A DNA stretch of 27,214 nt, from positions 22,501-49,714 of the forward strand of contig JAWQFJ010017561.1 in NCBI GenBank assembly GCA_034096865.1, read 5' to 3'. Below, in pieces: positions 9,440-18,862 of this stretch (its first letter is position 1; the number at the start of each line of letters is the position of its first letter). Below the pieces are notes generated by a model. It was not told where the DNA came from, did no database searches, and saw only the letters and a list, made by a program, of their open reading frames with translations. Position numbers and translations under genes: made by a program. This DNA is from Theodoxus fluviatilis. Taxonomy: Eukaryota > Mollusca > Gastropoda > Cycloneritida > Neritidae.

Positions 9440-9946
9440 TTACTCCTCCTCAAACAAGAGATAAAACAAATTCAAAGTAATGGCCACCTTTTGGATTTTT
9501 GTTTTTATTAGCTTTTTTGACTGCGTTTGGGTGAATACCAAGAGTATTTTTGGTACCTGATACAAACTGTAAAAGACTTCTGTTTCCCCTGTTTCAATAT
9601 TAGTGGCATAGATTTTGTAATTTTGATAATGGTTATACTTAACATGTGAGCAATCTCTACTTTGTTTTTCAAGTATTAAGTTGTCAAGACTGTTATTGGT
9701 TTTGTTACCATCTTTATGAACTACTCTCATTCCTTTAGGGATTTTTCCATTAAAACACTCCCAAACAAACCTATGGACTTGAAAACAGCAATAGTCTAGG
9801 CACTCTTGAGGCCTTACCCTTACAATTAGGTCACCGTTACTATTGAAGGCACCCTTAAACGCTTTTTTAAGTCTTGCATGTTGTATATGGCCATCACGGC
9901 TGGCTTGGTATAAATCATAAATTGGATGTGTGATCATTTCAGACAT
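9440..9946 (-). pseudogene. HNH homing-type endonuclease (NUMOD4/HNH_3-like), frameshifted near the C-terminus
   Basis: The ATG at 9946 faces away from PolB across a 50-bp AT-rich gap. The N-terminus (IYDLYQASRDGHI) resembles the NUMOD4 signature. The HNH core runs from HRFVWECFNG (H58) to RVVHKDGNKTNN (H77, N81, N84) and DNLIL (88-92). A YATNIETGETE-like segment follows. Near 9541-9544 a tandem AG doublet shifts the frame: the alternative frame downstream reads like the expected DNA-binding tail and stops at 9452-9450, whereas the frame as it stands runs to 9440 with an unlikely tail. Such nucleases are common selfish or replication-associated passengers in large DNA viruses and phages. It is the only gene on the minus strand within the rightward group, which fits a mobile passenger. 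Confidence 0.8.
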
Positions 9947-9996
9947 TCTTATATATTATATAAAGAAAATAATTTTCTAAATCTATATTATAAGAA
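9947..9996. promoter_or_regulatory. AT-rich divergent region between HNH and PolB genes
   Basis: Fifty bases separate the two divergent starts and are strongly AT-rich. They include TTATATATTATATAAAG on the HNH side and TATATTATAAG just before the PolB ATG. The resemblance to the gap at 7253-7273 suggests a shared TATA-like promoter element for the element's genes. Confidence 0.45.
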
Positions 9997-12900
9997 ATGG
10001 CAATTAGAGAATCTGACAGAGCGATGAAAGGCTATACTAGTAGTCACACTGTTGATATTGTGAACAGCAATTCTCCTGAAATACAGTTGGATCAAACTAA
10101 ACAGTCTGTTACACAGTTTCTACGAGCAAAAGCTAATGAATTTAGGGGAGGAAAATACAATATAGTGTTAAAGGTAAAGTTTACAAAAATTGACATCACA
10201 CAAAGTGCCTTTTTAGCAACCCTCCTATAACATCTATAAATGACAATGTAAATTTAAATACCAGCAGCATTTTGAACAAAGTAGATACCTGGATTTCACA
10301 TGGGTCTGGCTGGGCAGTAGATGAGGTTGAAGGACACTTCATTAATGTAGCTGTGTACAGGCCACTCAGAGGTTCCTCCTATGCAGAACTGCCAAAAGAA
10401 TTAAAACACTCAAAAAAGGGACTCCTCAACATACAAAACAAAGATGACAAGTGCTTCATGTGGTGCCATCTGGCTTATATGTTCCCAACCGTCAAAAATG
10501 GTGAACGAGTAACAAAGTACAAGCCATATGTTGACAAAGTTGACTATTCTGGCATACAATTTCCAGTAACCATCAATCAGATTTCCAAAATAGAAAACCA
10601 GAATAACCATGACTTTAATGTGTTTGGTTATGAAGACAAGCAACCTTTTCCATTGCATATAACCAAAAACAAGGATGTATGCAATGTACTGCTTTATGAC
10701 AACCATTATGTTTTAAATAAAGACTTTAACAGGTTTATGTTTAATCAAACCAAACATGAAGCAAAAAAGCATTTCTGTTTTCACTGCCTCCAGTGCTTTA
10801 GTTCTGAAGCTATACTCCAAAAACACAAGCTAGACTGTTTGGCAATTAATGGAATGCAAGCTATAAGAATGCCAAAAGAAAAAATACTCAAGTTTACAAA
10901 TTTTCACAAGCAACTCAAGGCACCTTTTGCAATTTATGCTGATTTTGAAGCCCTCAATGAAAAGATAAGTGGTCCAGAACCCAGTAGCAAAGAATCATTC
11001 ACACACAGGTACCAGATGCACACTGATTGTGGATTTGGTTATAAGCTTGTTTGTATAGATCCACAGTACAGCAAACCAGTGAAGTTGTACAGGGGGCCTA
11101 ATGCTGTTTACAAATTTATTGAGGCAGTATTAGAGGAAGTTGAGTACTGTAAAAGTGTCAAAGAAAAACACTTCAACAAACCTTTTGTAATGTCTGAGGA
11201 AGATGAAGCATTGTTTAAAAGCCAAGACAGTTGCCATATTTGTGGACAAATGTTTACTTATCAGAAAAGCAAGACAGTTTGTGATCATTGCCATATTACA
11301 GGGCAATTCAGAGGTAGTGCTCATGAAGACTGTAATGTTAATTTTAGATTGACTGATAAGATTCCTGTCTTTTTTCACAATCTGAGAGGCTATGATAGTC
11401 ATTTTATAATGCAACAAATAGGTAAATTTGGATTGCCTATTAATGTCATTCCAAACAACATGGAGAAATATATGGCCTTTATGGTAGGAAAGCACTTAGT
11501 TTTTTTGGATTCTTTTCAGTACATGGCTTCCAGTTTGGATGCATTGGCTAAGAATTTGAGTGCTTATCCATTTGTGAGTCAAGAATTTCCTCAAAAACTT
11601 ATCAAGCTAGTCACTCAAAAAGGTGTGTATCCATATGACTACATGAATTCCTTCTCAAGATTTGATGAAGACAAATTACCCCCAATTGAAGACTTTTACT
11701 CAACTGTATATGAGGCTGGAATTACACAAGAAGAATATAACCATGCAGTCAATGTCTGGAAAGCCTTTGGTTGTAAAAACCTTGGTGATTATCATGACTT
11801 GTACCTAAAAACAGATGTTTTACTGTTAACAGATGTCTTTGAAAACTTTAGAGAAACCTGCTTGATGTACTACAGATTAGATCCTTGCCATTACTTTACT
11901 AGTCCTGGGTTAAGTTGGGATGCTTGCTTAAAAATGACTGGCATTGAGCTCCAGTTACTTAGTGATGTTGACATGTATCAATTTATTGAAAAGGGACTTA
12001 GAGGTGGAGTTAGTTATATTGCCCACAGGTTTGCTAAAGCCAATAACAAGTATTTACCTGATTATAACCCAAAGTTGGAAACCTCATACATCTCTTACCT
12101 AGATGCCAACAACCTGTATGGATGGGCAATGAGTCAGAGCTTGCCTACTGGTCAGTTAAACTGTGTAGATGATTGCGAGAATATTGACCTGGGCAAATTT
12201 ACAGACAAAAGCAAATATGGTATTATCTTGGAGGTGGATTTGGAATATCCAAAGGAATTGCATGATCTACATAATGATTACCCTCTTGTCCCAGAACAAA
12301 TGATAATTAATGAGGCAGATCTTTCACTGTATTGCAAAAAACTCCGAAATCAGTTTCAGTGTTCAATAGAAGTGGTCAAAAAGCTGGCTCCAAATTTGAG
12401 GAAAAAGGAAAAGTATGTTGTTCACTACAGGAATCTGCATCTGTATTTAGATTTGGGTTTGAAAGTGACAAAATGACATAGAGTGCTCAGGTTTAAGCAA
12501 TCACCTTGGTTAAGAGAATATATTGACTTTAATACTGAGAAGAGGCAGCAAGCTAAGAATTCATTTGAAAAGGACTTTTTTAAACTGATGAACAATGCAG
12601 TTTTTGGGAAAACAATGGAAAACTTGAGAAAAAGAATTGATGTGAAACTCGTTACAGATCAAAATGCTTTGGTTAAGTGGGCAGCCCGACCAAGCTACAT
12701 CACTTCAAAAATATTTAGTGAGAATCTTGTAGCCATCCATAGAATAAAACCGAGTTTGGAGTTAAACAGGCCCACATATGTTGGTATGTGCATTCTGGAT
12801 TTGTCAAAGTTATTGATGTATGATTTCCATTATAACTTCATCAAGAGAAATTATGGTAGTCAAGCACAGTTGCTTTTCACTGACACTGATTCACTCACAT

Positions 12901-13376
12901 ATCATATAAAGACAGATGATGTGTACAAGGACTTCTGGACACACAAAGATATGTTTGATAATTCAGATTACAAACCAGACAGCCCATTTTTTGATGACAG
13001 CAACAAAAAGGTGATTGGAAAGTTTAAAGATGAGGCAGCAGGAATACCTATTGTAGAGTTTGTAGGGTTAAAAAGCAAGATGTATTCCTATGTCACAGCA
13101 GAGGGAAAGAATGGGAAAACAGCAAAGGGAGTGAAGAAACATGTAATTAAGAACAGAGTCTGCCATGATAACTACAGAAGCATCCTTTTTACTAAAACCC
13201 AAACACGTCACACAATGCAGGGGATTAGATCTGAACTTCATCAGTTGGAAACGTATAAGATAAACGAGACAAGTCTTTCATGTTTTGATGATTAAAAATA
13301 TCTTCTTAATGATGGAGTATCTACATTAGCGTACTCCAAAAAAATTAATGTCTATGAAATATATGACAAAAATTAA
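9997..13376 (+). pseudogene. polB: Protein-primed family B DNA polymerase with embedded EndoVII-like segment
   Basis: The ATG is at 9997. Domains in order: a C2HC-type finger (CLQCF...HKLDC, about 10785-10845); Exo I with DFE at 10941; an EndoVII-like Cys/His segment (CHICG, CDHCHITG, DCN; about 11232-11340); Exo II HNLRGYDSH (about 11376); Exo III YLKTD (about 11800); palm motif A DANNLYG (12102); motif B around LMNNAVFGK (about 12580); motif C TDTDS (12879-12893); and KSKMYSY (about 13072). This is the protein-primed PolB layout of Polintons, adintoviruses, adenoviruses and linear plasmids, responsible for genome replication from a terminal protein. Lesions: a one-base frameshift in the T run 10210-10214, an in-frame TGA at 12474-12476 between motifs A and B, and a TAA at 13293-13295, after which the frame stays open to the stop at 13374-13376. 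About 1,120 codons would be full length. No single fragment keeps a complete active site. Confidence 0.85.
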
Positions 13377-13423
13377 GTCCTCTTACTTGGACCTCTTTGA
13401 GGATCCAGTTGTTGATGACTCCA

Positions 13424-14187
13424 TTAACTCATTTTTACGCAGCGCAACCACGTTCAGCCATTTATTCTCTAACCAATTGGTGTTCGTTGGAGTGACCTTT
13501 TCTTTAGTATAGTCCCCGTGAGAAAGCTAAATTTAGTAGAAGCAACGCTCACCCTACGTAGTGTTTACATTTTGGCTTGTCGAGACATGGCGTCCCGTTG
13601 TCAAAGGAGATTGAGCGGTGATGAAAATGATGAAGTATTAAAACTGTGGATGGAAGAATGGTCTGATACTGAAGATCTAGGTGGATATTGGACTTCTGAA
13701 GAAGATCTTGATGATTCTGATGTGGAAATAGTCCCAGTCAATGAGAATGCTGAGGTGGCCGACAGCGAAGACGAATCAACTTCGTGGCTGACAGCGAAGA
13801 CGAATCGACTACGTCGCTGTTGACGTCAGAGAGAGAGAGGAAGAGATTGAAATGATGTTTACAGCAGACACAGACATCGATTCGGATGCAGAGGATGCCG
13901 AAAACCTTCTCTACTCCTCCAATGAACTGTACCACACAAAAGAGGACTATGCCAAGTAGGGCGCCTTCTTTCTCTCAGAGGGCCATTCTGAGACTTTTCT
14001 TCTATTCAGATAGAGACAGATTGCAGTGAGTAAGTGTATATTTTCTTATTTCACCTCTCTGACTTCCTAAAAGATCATTTTCAAGCATTTTTTATCCTGT
14101 AGTCAATCATTCATCAATATAGTTTGATGTGGAAATACTGATTTCAGAACTGTTGTGCAAAATGAATCTCTTGACTACTAGTACAAG
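13424..14187 (+). mobile_element. Internally deleted piggyBac-like element, copy 2, right end missing
   Basis: After a TTAA at 13424-13427 the sequence starts CTCATTTTTACGCAG, close to the left end of copy 1, and stays recognisably homologous to 3961-4815, with one deletion after the first 30 bases. Homology stops at about 14187, where the tRNA-like repeat begins, so the right terminal repeat and second TTAA are lost. It forms the right boundary of the viral-like block. Confidence 0.8.
13587..13823 (+). pseudogene. piggyBac-type transposase N-terminal remnant, copy 2
   Basis: The frame from the ATG at 13587 reads about 78 codons to the stop at 13823. It has a basic start, then SDTEDLGGYWTSEEDL and a serine/acid-rich tract typical of piggyBac transposase N-termini. 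Unlike copy 1, codon 25 is TGG. The frame is lost near 13820, after a repeated GACGAATC block, where a further acidic stretch follows in another frame. There is no catalytic core and no activity is expected. Confidence 0.55.
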
Positions 14188-14199
14188 AGGGGGAAAAAA

Positions 14200-14460
14200 C
14201 ACACACACACAAACAAAAAAAAACAGGTCGGGTTTGAACCCACAACCTCTCGAAAAAAGAAAAGAAAAAAAAGTTTCAGCGCAGAATCGAACCTGGTCAT
14301 GCATGACCAAGAGTCCAACGCTCTACCAGCTGAGCCATTAGAGAATTGATGTGGCGGAGTGTTTGTAAAGCATTTATAACGTTCTTTTCCGTGGCCACAC
14401 GAGCAGCTAAATCTCAACCGGCTGAATAAAAGCAAAGGAGTCTGTGCTGGGGTGAGTCTC
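14200..14460 (-). repeat. tRNA-like SINE-type repeat, right copy
   Basis: On the minus strand this holds GGCTCAGCTGGTAGAGC (A-box-like), GGTTCGATTC (B-box-like) and a second B-box-like GTGGGTTCAAACCCGACC. It matches 1205-1500 in opposite orientation, including the flank upstream of the boxes (GTGGCCAC, TTTGCTTTTATTCAGC). Confidence 0.65.
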
Positions 14461-14905
14461 AGATCTGCATTTGAAATTGAACATTACTGCTCATTGCTCG
14501 TGCAAGGCTGGGTAAGTGTTGTTGTTTTTTTATCATTTATCTGTTACGTGTTTGATGGAGTAACCTAAGCTCGCATTCCAAAATTGTAGAACCTACTCTT
14601 GAAGTGTTGTGTGTGGAGACAAAAAGCTTGCGCAACTGTCCTTCACACTGACTGCCCTTGACACGGACTGTCCTTTGCACTGACCGTCCTTTGCATTAAC
14701 TGTCCTTCACACTGACATGTCGCGCTCACCAGTGCTTCGGACACGTGCCGGTCATTCTGTGCACTGGTCAGTGTGAAAGTGCATAGGACAGTCAGTGCAT
14801 CGGACAGTCAGTGCATAGAACAGTCAGTGTGAAGGACAGTTAATGCAAAGGACAGTCCGTGCATAGGACAGTCAGTGCGAAGGACAGTTGTGCAAGCTTT
14901 TTGGT
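14460..14905. repeat. Foldback minisatellite element, right copy
   Basis: From 14495 the sequence follows 520-670. Units like ACTGTCCTTTGCACTG run forward (about 14635-14715) and then as reverse complements (about 14775-14895), ending with AAGCTTTTTGG. The spacer CACCAGTGCTTCGGACACG matches that of the left copy in inverted orientation. The far outer arm seen in the left copy is absent here. Confidence 0.8.
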
Positions 14906-14962
14906 AGGAAAAATGTGTAAAGCATTTCTTTGTGTATGATGTCATTGGTAGGTTTAGTTGTT

Positions 14963-15018
14963 TGACCTTGACCTTGAAGGTCACCTGAAGGTCAAGGTCA
15001 TATAAAGGTCAAGGTCAA
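14963..15018. repeat. Palindromic cluster of AGGTCA half-sites
   Basis: TGACCTTGACCTT (14963-14975) and AAGGTCAAGGTCA (14988-15000) are perfect inverted 13-mers around a 12-base spacer that itself contains AGGTCA. A further AAGGTCAAGGTCA follows at 15005-15017. AGGTCA is the nuclear-receptor half-site, but tandem GACCTT/AAGGTC repeats are also common mobile or minisatellite sequence, so a regulatory role is not claimed. The cluster lies within about 145 bp that the left arm lacks. Confidence 0.7.
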
Positions 15019-15049
15019 GCATGTGAGTCGTATGGGCTTTGCCCTTCTT

Positions 15050-15500
15050 GTTCCGCATTGTTCTGAAGCACGGAGCTGTCACCTTCACTGTTTAATCCTC
15101 TTGATAATAGATCTTAATTTCGTCTAAATAACATGAGTAGTATTTATTCATACCCCTGTCTATCACAGTCTGAGAAATCTTCTCACTGTCTGGCAAAAAT
15201 GAGACTCAAATGCTGTCCGGAATACAACACAAAGAGTCAGTCTGCATTCATTTGGATGCCATTTTGCCCCCTGCATCTGTTACCACGCGAGATACAGCGA
15301 GAAAGGGGCGTGGCTGTGGAGTGGGTCGCCATTCCATCAATTGACTACTTGGGGGAGGTGCTTTCGAGTATACGACCTTTAAAAAAACCACTTTCTTTTC
15401 AAACCTCGATGCTGAAAATTTGATACATTCAATCGGACCTAACTTCCAGTAAGTGTGCAAAATACCAAGGAAATCCGTTCAGTAGTTTTTGAGAAATCAG
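15050..15500 (+). repeat. Interspersed repeat, right copy
   Basis: This matches the reverse complement of 1-470 across its length, ending with the block TTCAATCGGACCTAACTTC and AATCCGTTCAGTAGTTTTTG. The reading frame from 15133 resembles that of the left copy only through DNA homology. Confidence 0.8.
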
Positions 15501-15584
15501 AAATCGGGCCTGTCAGGCAGACATACATATAAAATGACGTCATGTTATTCGCCGTCAAATGATCACGTCACACATGTTGCAATT

Positions 15585-15773
15585 TCGCCATTCCATCAAT
15601 TGACTTTGGGGAGGTGCTTCCGAGTGTACGACCTTAAAAACCACTTTCTGTTCAAACCTTGATTCTGAAAATTTGATACATTCAATCGGACCTAACTTCA
15701 AGTAAGTGTGCAAAATTTCAAGGAAATCCGTCCAGTAGTTTTTGAGATATCAGCCGTTATGTCGGGGAAGACA

Positions 15774-15775
<2 letters not shown>
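15585..15775 (+). repeat. Partial second copy of the interspersed repeat
   Basis: The stretch from the CCATTCCATCAATTGAC block to AAATCCGTCCAGTAGTTTTT duplicates the last 190 bases or so of the repeat at 15050-15500 and runs into a CA microsatellite, suggesting two tandem insertions or a local duplication. Confidence 0.7.

Positions 15776-15806
<31 letters not shown>
15775..15806. repeat. (CA)n microsatellite
   Basis: A run of alternating A and C at 15775-15803, followed by a short GA-rich tail, closes the interspersed repeat. Confidence 0.95.
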
Positions 15807-15809
<3 letters not shown>

Positions 15810-15976
15810 GAGAGATAAAGTATGTAGGACCTCCAGTAAACCTGGAGGGATAAACGTCGCAGTCTCGTATGCATGAAACCTGACTGTCGGTCATTTCGAC
15901 GGTAGTTGATGACGATATTTCGTCCACATCAATGGGTGGTCTAAATCTGTAGTTTCCAACTATCTTGCACAATTAA

Positions 15977-16048
15977 ATGGCGGATCTATCTACGGTTCAC
16001 ACAGAAAACGCTGTCATTTGCAATACTAGAAATCCATTCAAAGAAAAG
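15977..16048 (+). CDS. Candidate first coding exon, unit 1
   Basis: An ATG in the context TAAATGGC opens 24 codons ending at a good donor, AAG/GTAAGCC. The copy in unit 3 (26066-26137) has the same length, the same start and the same donor position, with several silent third-base changes and no indel. No signal peptide or domain is visible, so identity and expression are unknown. Similarity through a recent duplication alone would also give an equal length. Confidence 0.35.
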
Positions 16049-16574
16049 GTAAGCCATGAACAGCATTAATTTATCAAGCTGAATGTTGAAAGCATCAATA
16101 GGTCGTAAAAGCTCCTAAATTTACAAATGGAAATGCAGGTCGATGCATAGATACGCCAAAGCATCTGAGCACATTGTATGCAAAGCTAGTGTTGTCTGCT
16201 GCCATGAAAGCATTACATTTAAATTGCATCAGTGTTATGAAAACAAGTTCAGATTAATTGCTTTATAATTGTAAATGAGAAAATTTGTGTCGATTAACGC
16301 CAGGGTTTCACGAGTTTGGTGGGGAATGTGCAAGCTGAGAGTGGAGCAAGAGCGTAAAATCATGTCAACACTAAAGATGACAGCGTTCATGTGTGTTTGA
16401 TCGGCAACTGCAACGAAGGAGATGAGACAGAATATCAACCGCACGAATCCGCTTGATTCGTTCGATAATGGAGAAATATACAATATATTCATGTTTTATT
16501 GCTATAAAATATTGGAAATTGCAGATGAGTTGCACGAGGACTTGCATGCGCACATAATGCGTTATCTGCCAACA

Positions 16575-16776
16575 CGGATTGGATTGGATTGATGTTTTTT
16601 TTACGGCCTTTCAGCCTTTGTAGGCTATGTAAGGCCAGTAAACACGAACATCACTAGAACAGTTTAGAGTAAACGTAAATCAAGTCACTGTGTCCCTAGT
16701 TATTTGCCTCTTACGAATCGTGTAGGGAGACGCGGTGGGTCAATTCTTACCTCGAACCCACAGGGGGATGCAAACA
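16575..16776 (-). mobile_element. SINE-like insertion present only in unit 1
   Basis: Units 2 and 3 read straight through this point (CCAACAAGCAGACG), whereas unit 1 has about 200 extra bases. One end is an ATTGG repeat (GGATTGGATTGGATTG), and the other, on the minus strand, has a GTGGGTTCGAGG box-B-like motif. Short CAACA/CAAACA sequences flank it. These are features of a SINE inserted tail-first on the minus strand. Confidence 0.65.
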
Positions 16777-17636
16777 AGCAGACGACAACCAAAGACGGTT
16801 GCACATGCGCACTCAGACGGGATTCCTGGCATTCACCCTTGTTAGTTACTACATATCTCTACAGTCACAATGTTTAGTTGGCAACTTCGAAATCGGATCC
16901 AAGTTGACTTTCATGCATCTCAGGGACCGCACATTGATAGTTGCCAACTTGGTAGGTGGCAACTGTTCCGTCGTTACCAACTATTCTGGTCGGCTTTCAT
17001 GCATCAGAGCCCAGGTGGTTGTCTAACAAACACTGATGACATGAATTCGATTGATCCTTTTATTTAATCTCTTTCCCTCCTTATTTGAAAGGCTGTATTG
17101 TGAACACGAAATGCCACCTGCCCCTCGCCTTGTGCAGTACTCGGCCTGTCTTCTTGAAGAGGTGTTTTGTCGTGGTTAATAATAGGCAGCTCGTAGTAAT
17201 ATTCAGAACGCTGCAAGGCCGCAGTTTACCTCTGCGTCACGCAGTGACAGGACGCTGTAGTCGCATTTCTTTGTGAAATGAACAACACTGAATATTTTAA
17301 GCTTTGTCGGATAAGCCATTGCTTTGCCGCCTCCTGTTTAGTAAATGCCATGCAATGCATTTTTCCATGTTCTCACAACTTAAAAAAGGTGTAATGTCGC
17401 CCATATACGAGCTGTTAAGACCGCATTATTATTGGCTACACAACTGAACGTATGGGGCCCTGAGAACGTTGATAACATTGTTGAAGCTAGAATTTCCGTC
17501 CTGTGCCTGCCTCCACTGCATCAAGACAAATGTCTTTGGTCGAAGCAAACAATTCTTCTGATCTCCTGTTGTTTCTATAATCACATGGGTGGAGAACGTC
17601 CTATTTTTTCGCGTGTGTACTCAAGTGTACTCATGT

Positions 17637-17870
17637 ACACACACATGCTCACACGCGGGCTCGTGCGCACACATTCACACGGACATATACGCACACACAC
17701 GCGCACTTTTACATAGATACATGTAAACCATAAACACACACTCGTACACGCATGCGCATTCACATCTGCGCGCTCCCGCCTGCTTGCACAAGCAAACACA
17801 CGCACGCACACACACACACACACACACACACGCAAACACACTCATACACACACGCACGCGCGCGCGTATG
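17637..17870. repeat. Compound CA-rich microsatellite, unit 1
   Basis: Imperfect CA repeats with CG interruptions, including an uninterrupted CA run near 17806-17830 and a CGCG tract at the right end. Open frames across it are artefacts of low complexity. Confidence 0.95.
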
Positions 17871-18097
17871 TCATTAAACACAGAGAACGGACACTGAGGT
17901 ACAAGTTTTATATGCAAAGCAGTCCTGCTTAACAACCCGTCCGCTATATCAATGCCGTAGTAAATTTCAAAGTCTCCGGGGCAGGTTTCCTTGACTGAAT
18001 GGCACTTTTTCATACATTCCCAGGAATGGTCAATAGGCGCCGAATGCATTGTCATTACCAGCTTGCTGAGGTCACTATGCTCTCTGTACATGCATAG

Positions 18098-18205
18098 ATG
18101 CCTGCCAGCCTCAGCCCTGTCAGAACGGAGGAAGATGCTTAGCCTGGGCCAACAACTTCTGGTGTGATTGCAGACCTGGCTTCGTTGGACAGACGTGTGA
18201 CACAA
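18098..18205 (+). CDS. EGF-like domain exon A (unit 1 only)
   Basis: The acceptor CATGCATAG ends at 18097 and the donor A/GTGGGT starts at 18206. The 108-nt exon is phase 1-1 and encodes one canonical EGF module with six cysteines: C-x-x-x-PCQNGGRC, then C-x-C and GF-x-G-x-x-C. EGF modules act outside the cell in adhesion, signalling or matrix proteins. It lies in sequence that unit 2 has lost. The poor pyrimidine tract at the acceptor leaves open whether it is still spliced. Confidence 0.7.
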
Positions 18206-18862
18206 GTGGGTCCAATTTTCATTCGAAATTTTGAATGCAAATCGAACTTTTCCTGCAATGTCGGAGAGATCTGAGTGAAACACTAGGCGAAAATATAATG
18301 CATATGACCATAGCCTCTGTACCATGTGGAAAATAAGTTCCCTTTCATTAGGAACAATTGTGGCTTGTTTGTATGACAGTTTGCATGATGTTACCATTTA
18401 CCGATGGTTGTTATGGAATCATCTGCACCAGAGACATACAAGGTATAAAACTTGGCACATTCATTTCTTTAATCAATGATGGAATCGTGCTGTGTCAGAA
18501 TTAAACACGTAAAGTGAAACACGTAATGCAGTCAACTGCGTTTGTTCTAAGCAGGTTTTAATGCAGATTTGTATCGCAAGAGAAGTTAAAAGGTCACACC
18601 TATCAGTAAGGAACGATGTCCAAAGGTTTCCTTGATGCAGACTGCATGCTGTTTGCTGATGTAACGACTTAGTCAAAACTGTGAGTTTGCCTAGGTTTAA
18701 GCTTGATGTACCATTGCACAGGAAAGGTTCATGTTTCATGCTGTAGGTTTTTATATCCAAAATTTCACTTTCTTTTCCGTCTGGATTTGTCACAGAACAG
18801 GTTTGCATTTCCAGAGAAGTCTCAGGTGTCAGCATTATGAAGTTTTAACGCTCTCTCTCCAG

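Larger units (their letters stand above)
3105..13423. mobile_element. Endogenous Polinton/adintovirus-like DNA virus element, decayed
   Basis: This compact gene block has no introns, intergenic gaps of tens of bases, one ATGA gene overlap and two divergent gene groups. It encodes a packaging-type ATPase, a protein-primed PolB, an HNH nuclease, a fibre-like protein, a small membrane protein and paralogous putative virion proteins. That combination is what integrated Polinton/adintovirus-type elements carry. An integrase, a protease and a recognised major capsid gene are not seen, either because both ends are lost (a microsatellite on the left, a piggyBac-like repeat on the right) or because the lineage differs. 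Seven of the eight genes are disrupted, so the copy is inert. The boundaries are where protein-like homology stops, not proven termini. Confidence 0.75.

Noticed and set aside
10205..10216. Programmed frameshift in PolB
   Set aside because: A five-T run with a lost base is a common decay or sequencing error, and no pseudoknot or known slippery heptamer context was seen.
12474..12476. TGA in PolB read as selenocysteine or an alternative code
   Set aside because: Other stops (TAA at 13293, TAG at 9237) and frameshifts occur in the same block, so ordinary decay explains it; no recoding hairpin was identified.
9997..13376. PolB of a linear mitochondrial or cytoplasmic plasmid
   Set aside because: Protein-primed PolB alone would fit, but the neighbouring packaging ATPase and fibre-like gene point to a virus-like element.
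1..15500. The mirrored arms as true terminal repeats of the viral element
   Set aside because: An EGF exon, more than 1 kb of non-viral sequence and a microsatellite lie between the left arm and the first viral gene, and the arms contain SINE-type repeats; kept only as one possible reading in the findings.
17581..18397. A 240-codon minus-strand frame over the unit 1 microsatellite and EGF region
   Set aside because: Half of it is CA repeat, and the rest is antisense to a convincing plus-strand EGF exon.
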